A stretch of 5,165 nt of DNA from Acidimicrobiia bacterium. GTDB taxonomy: Bacteria; Actinomycetota; Acidimicrobiia; Acidimicrobiales; SZUA-35. The stretch's first letter is position 1. Each line of letters begins with the position of its first letter. The position numbers were made by a program, and so were the translations under genes. The notes beneath the pieces were generated by a model. The model was not told the origin of the DNA. It saw only the letters and a list, made by a program, of their open reading frames with translations, and did no database searches. This document shows positions 4,954-5,165 of this stretch, one piece after another. The stretch lies in contig JAOUGG010000275.1 in assembly GCA_029857855.1 (NCBI GenBank), forward strand, positions 1 to 5,165, given 5' to 3'.

Positions 4954-5165
4954 ATGGCAGCGCAACTCTGGGCGCTGGTGTGGCGTGACCTCTGGGCCCG
5001 CCTCCGGGACCGCTCCGCGTTGATTCTGGGTCTGCTCGCGCCGGCCGCGTTGATTGCCGTATTCTCGCTGGCCGCCGAGGGACCGGCCCAGTCCGACCTC
5101 GACGTCGGCTACGTGTCCGAGGCTGTGTCCGAGGTCGGGGCCGGTGCCGGGAGTGAGACACCGCT
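4954..5165 (+). CDS. ABC-2 type transporter permease, N-terminal part; 3' end outside window
   Basis: Seventy codons are visible, open to the window edge. The protein begins with a short amphipathic, Arg- and Trp-rich cytoplasmic segment (LWALVWRDLWARLRDR, about residues 5-20). One membrane helix follows (about 21-40, SALILGLLAPAALIAVFSLA). Next is the start of a hydrophilic region with DLDVGYVSEAVSE (about 48-60). One helix followed by a large outer domain that starts with a beta-strand resembling 'VGVV..D' is the usual beginning of ABC-2 permeases paired with DrrA-like ATPases. The AAGGGAG site and the 15-base gap from the ATPase gene support both the start and the pairing. The later helices and the substrate lie beyond the window. 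A near-repeat of 12 bases at 5113-5136 encodes VSEAVSEV and is probably minor. Confidence 0.82.
   Translation, partial: MAAQLWALVWRDLWARLRDRSALILGLLAPAALIAVFSLAAEGPAQSDLDVGYVSEAVSEVGAGAGSETP

Noticed and set aside
5113..5136. Tandem near-repeat GTGTCCGAGGCT / GTGTCCGAGGTC in the permease gene
   Set aside because: It is only two 12-base copies inside a coding region, in frame and encoding VSEAVSEV. Chance or codon bias explains it.
1..5165. CRISPR arrays, tRNA or rRNA genes, insertion sequences, attachment sites
   Set aside because: No regularly spaced repeats, tRNA-like folds, transposase fragments or terminal repeats were seen on reading. The window is almost fully occupied by ordinary genes.

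Overview
This is a high-GC actinobacterial-looking chromosomal segment with every recognisable gene on the + strand. It has dense coding, short gene spacers, a GTGA start/stop overlap and one probable leaderless gene. The subunit I sequence replaces the usual Mg-ligand His with Thr-Asp, and I recall a similar Ser-Asp form in mycobacteria. A member of the Actinomycetota fits best, perhaps Acidimicrobiia, but the class is a guess from memory of sequence style and no search was run.

Layout. Bases 1-3189 hold the distal part of an aa3/caa3-type cytochrome c oxidase locus: the 3' part of ctaD (subunit I), then complete ctaE (subunit III), ctaF (small subunit IV) and ctaG (caa3-type assembly factor). 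The order D-E-F-G matches the ctaCDEFG arrangement known from Bacillus, so ctaC (subunit II) probably lies upstream, outside the window. pdxH (pyridoxamine 5'-phosphate oxidase, 3186-3875) starts inside the ctaG stop codon and is probably translated by coupling to it. A 130-base gap (3876-4005) carries palindromes and a likely promoter. It leads into a second transcription unit: an ABC-2 type exporter ATPase (4006-4938) and, 15 bases later, the first 70 codons of its permease (4954 to the window edge).

How the parts work together. CtaD, CtaE and CtaF form the membrane oxidase core, which reduces O2 to water and pumps protons. CtaG is needed for assembly of the active caa3 enzyme. PdxH is a soluble FMN enzyme that uses O2 to make pyridoxal 5'-phosphate; it is metabolically separate, and O2 use is the only obvious common point. 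The ABC pair is an independent export system of unknown substrate.

I see no previously undescribed system. The points most worth a second look are the palindrome and leaderless start in front of the ABC genes, the His/Asp-rich tails on all three visible oxidase subunits, the altered Mg-site residue in CtaD, and pdxH coupled to ctaG.
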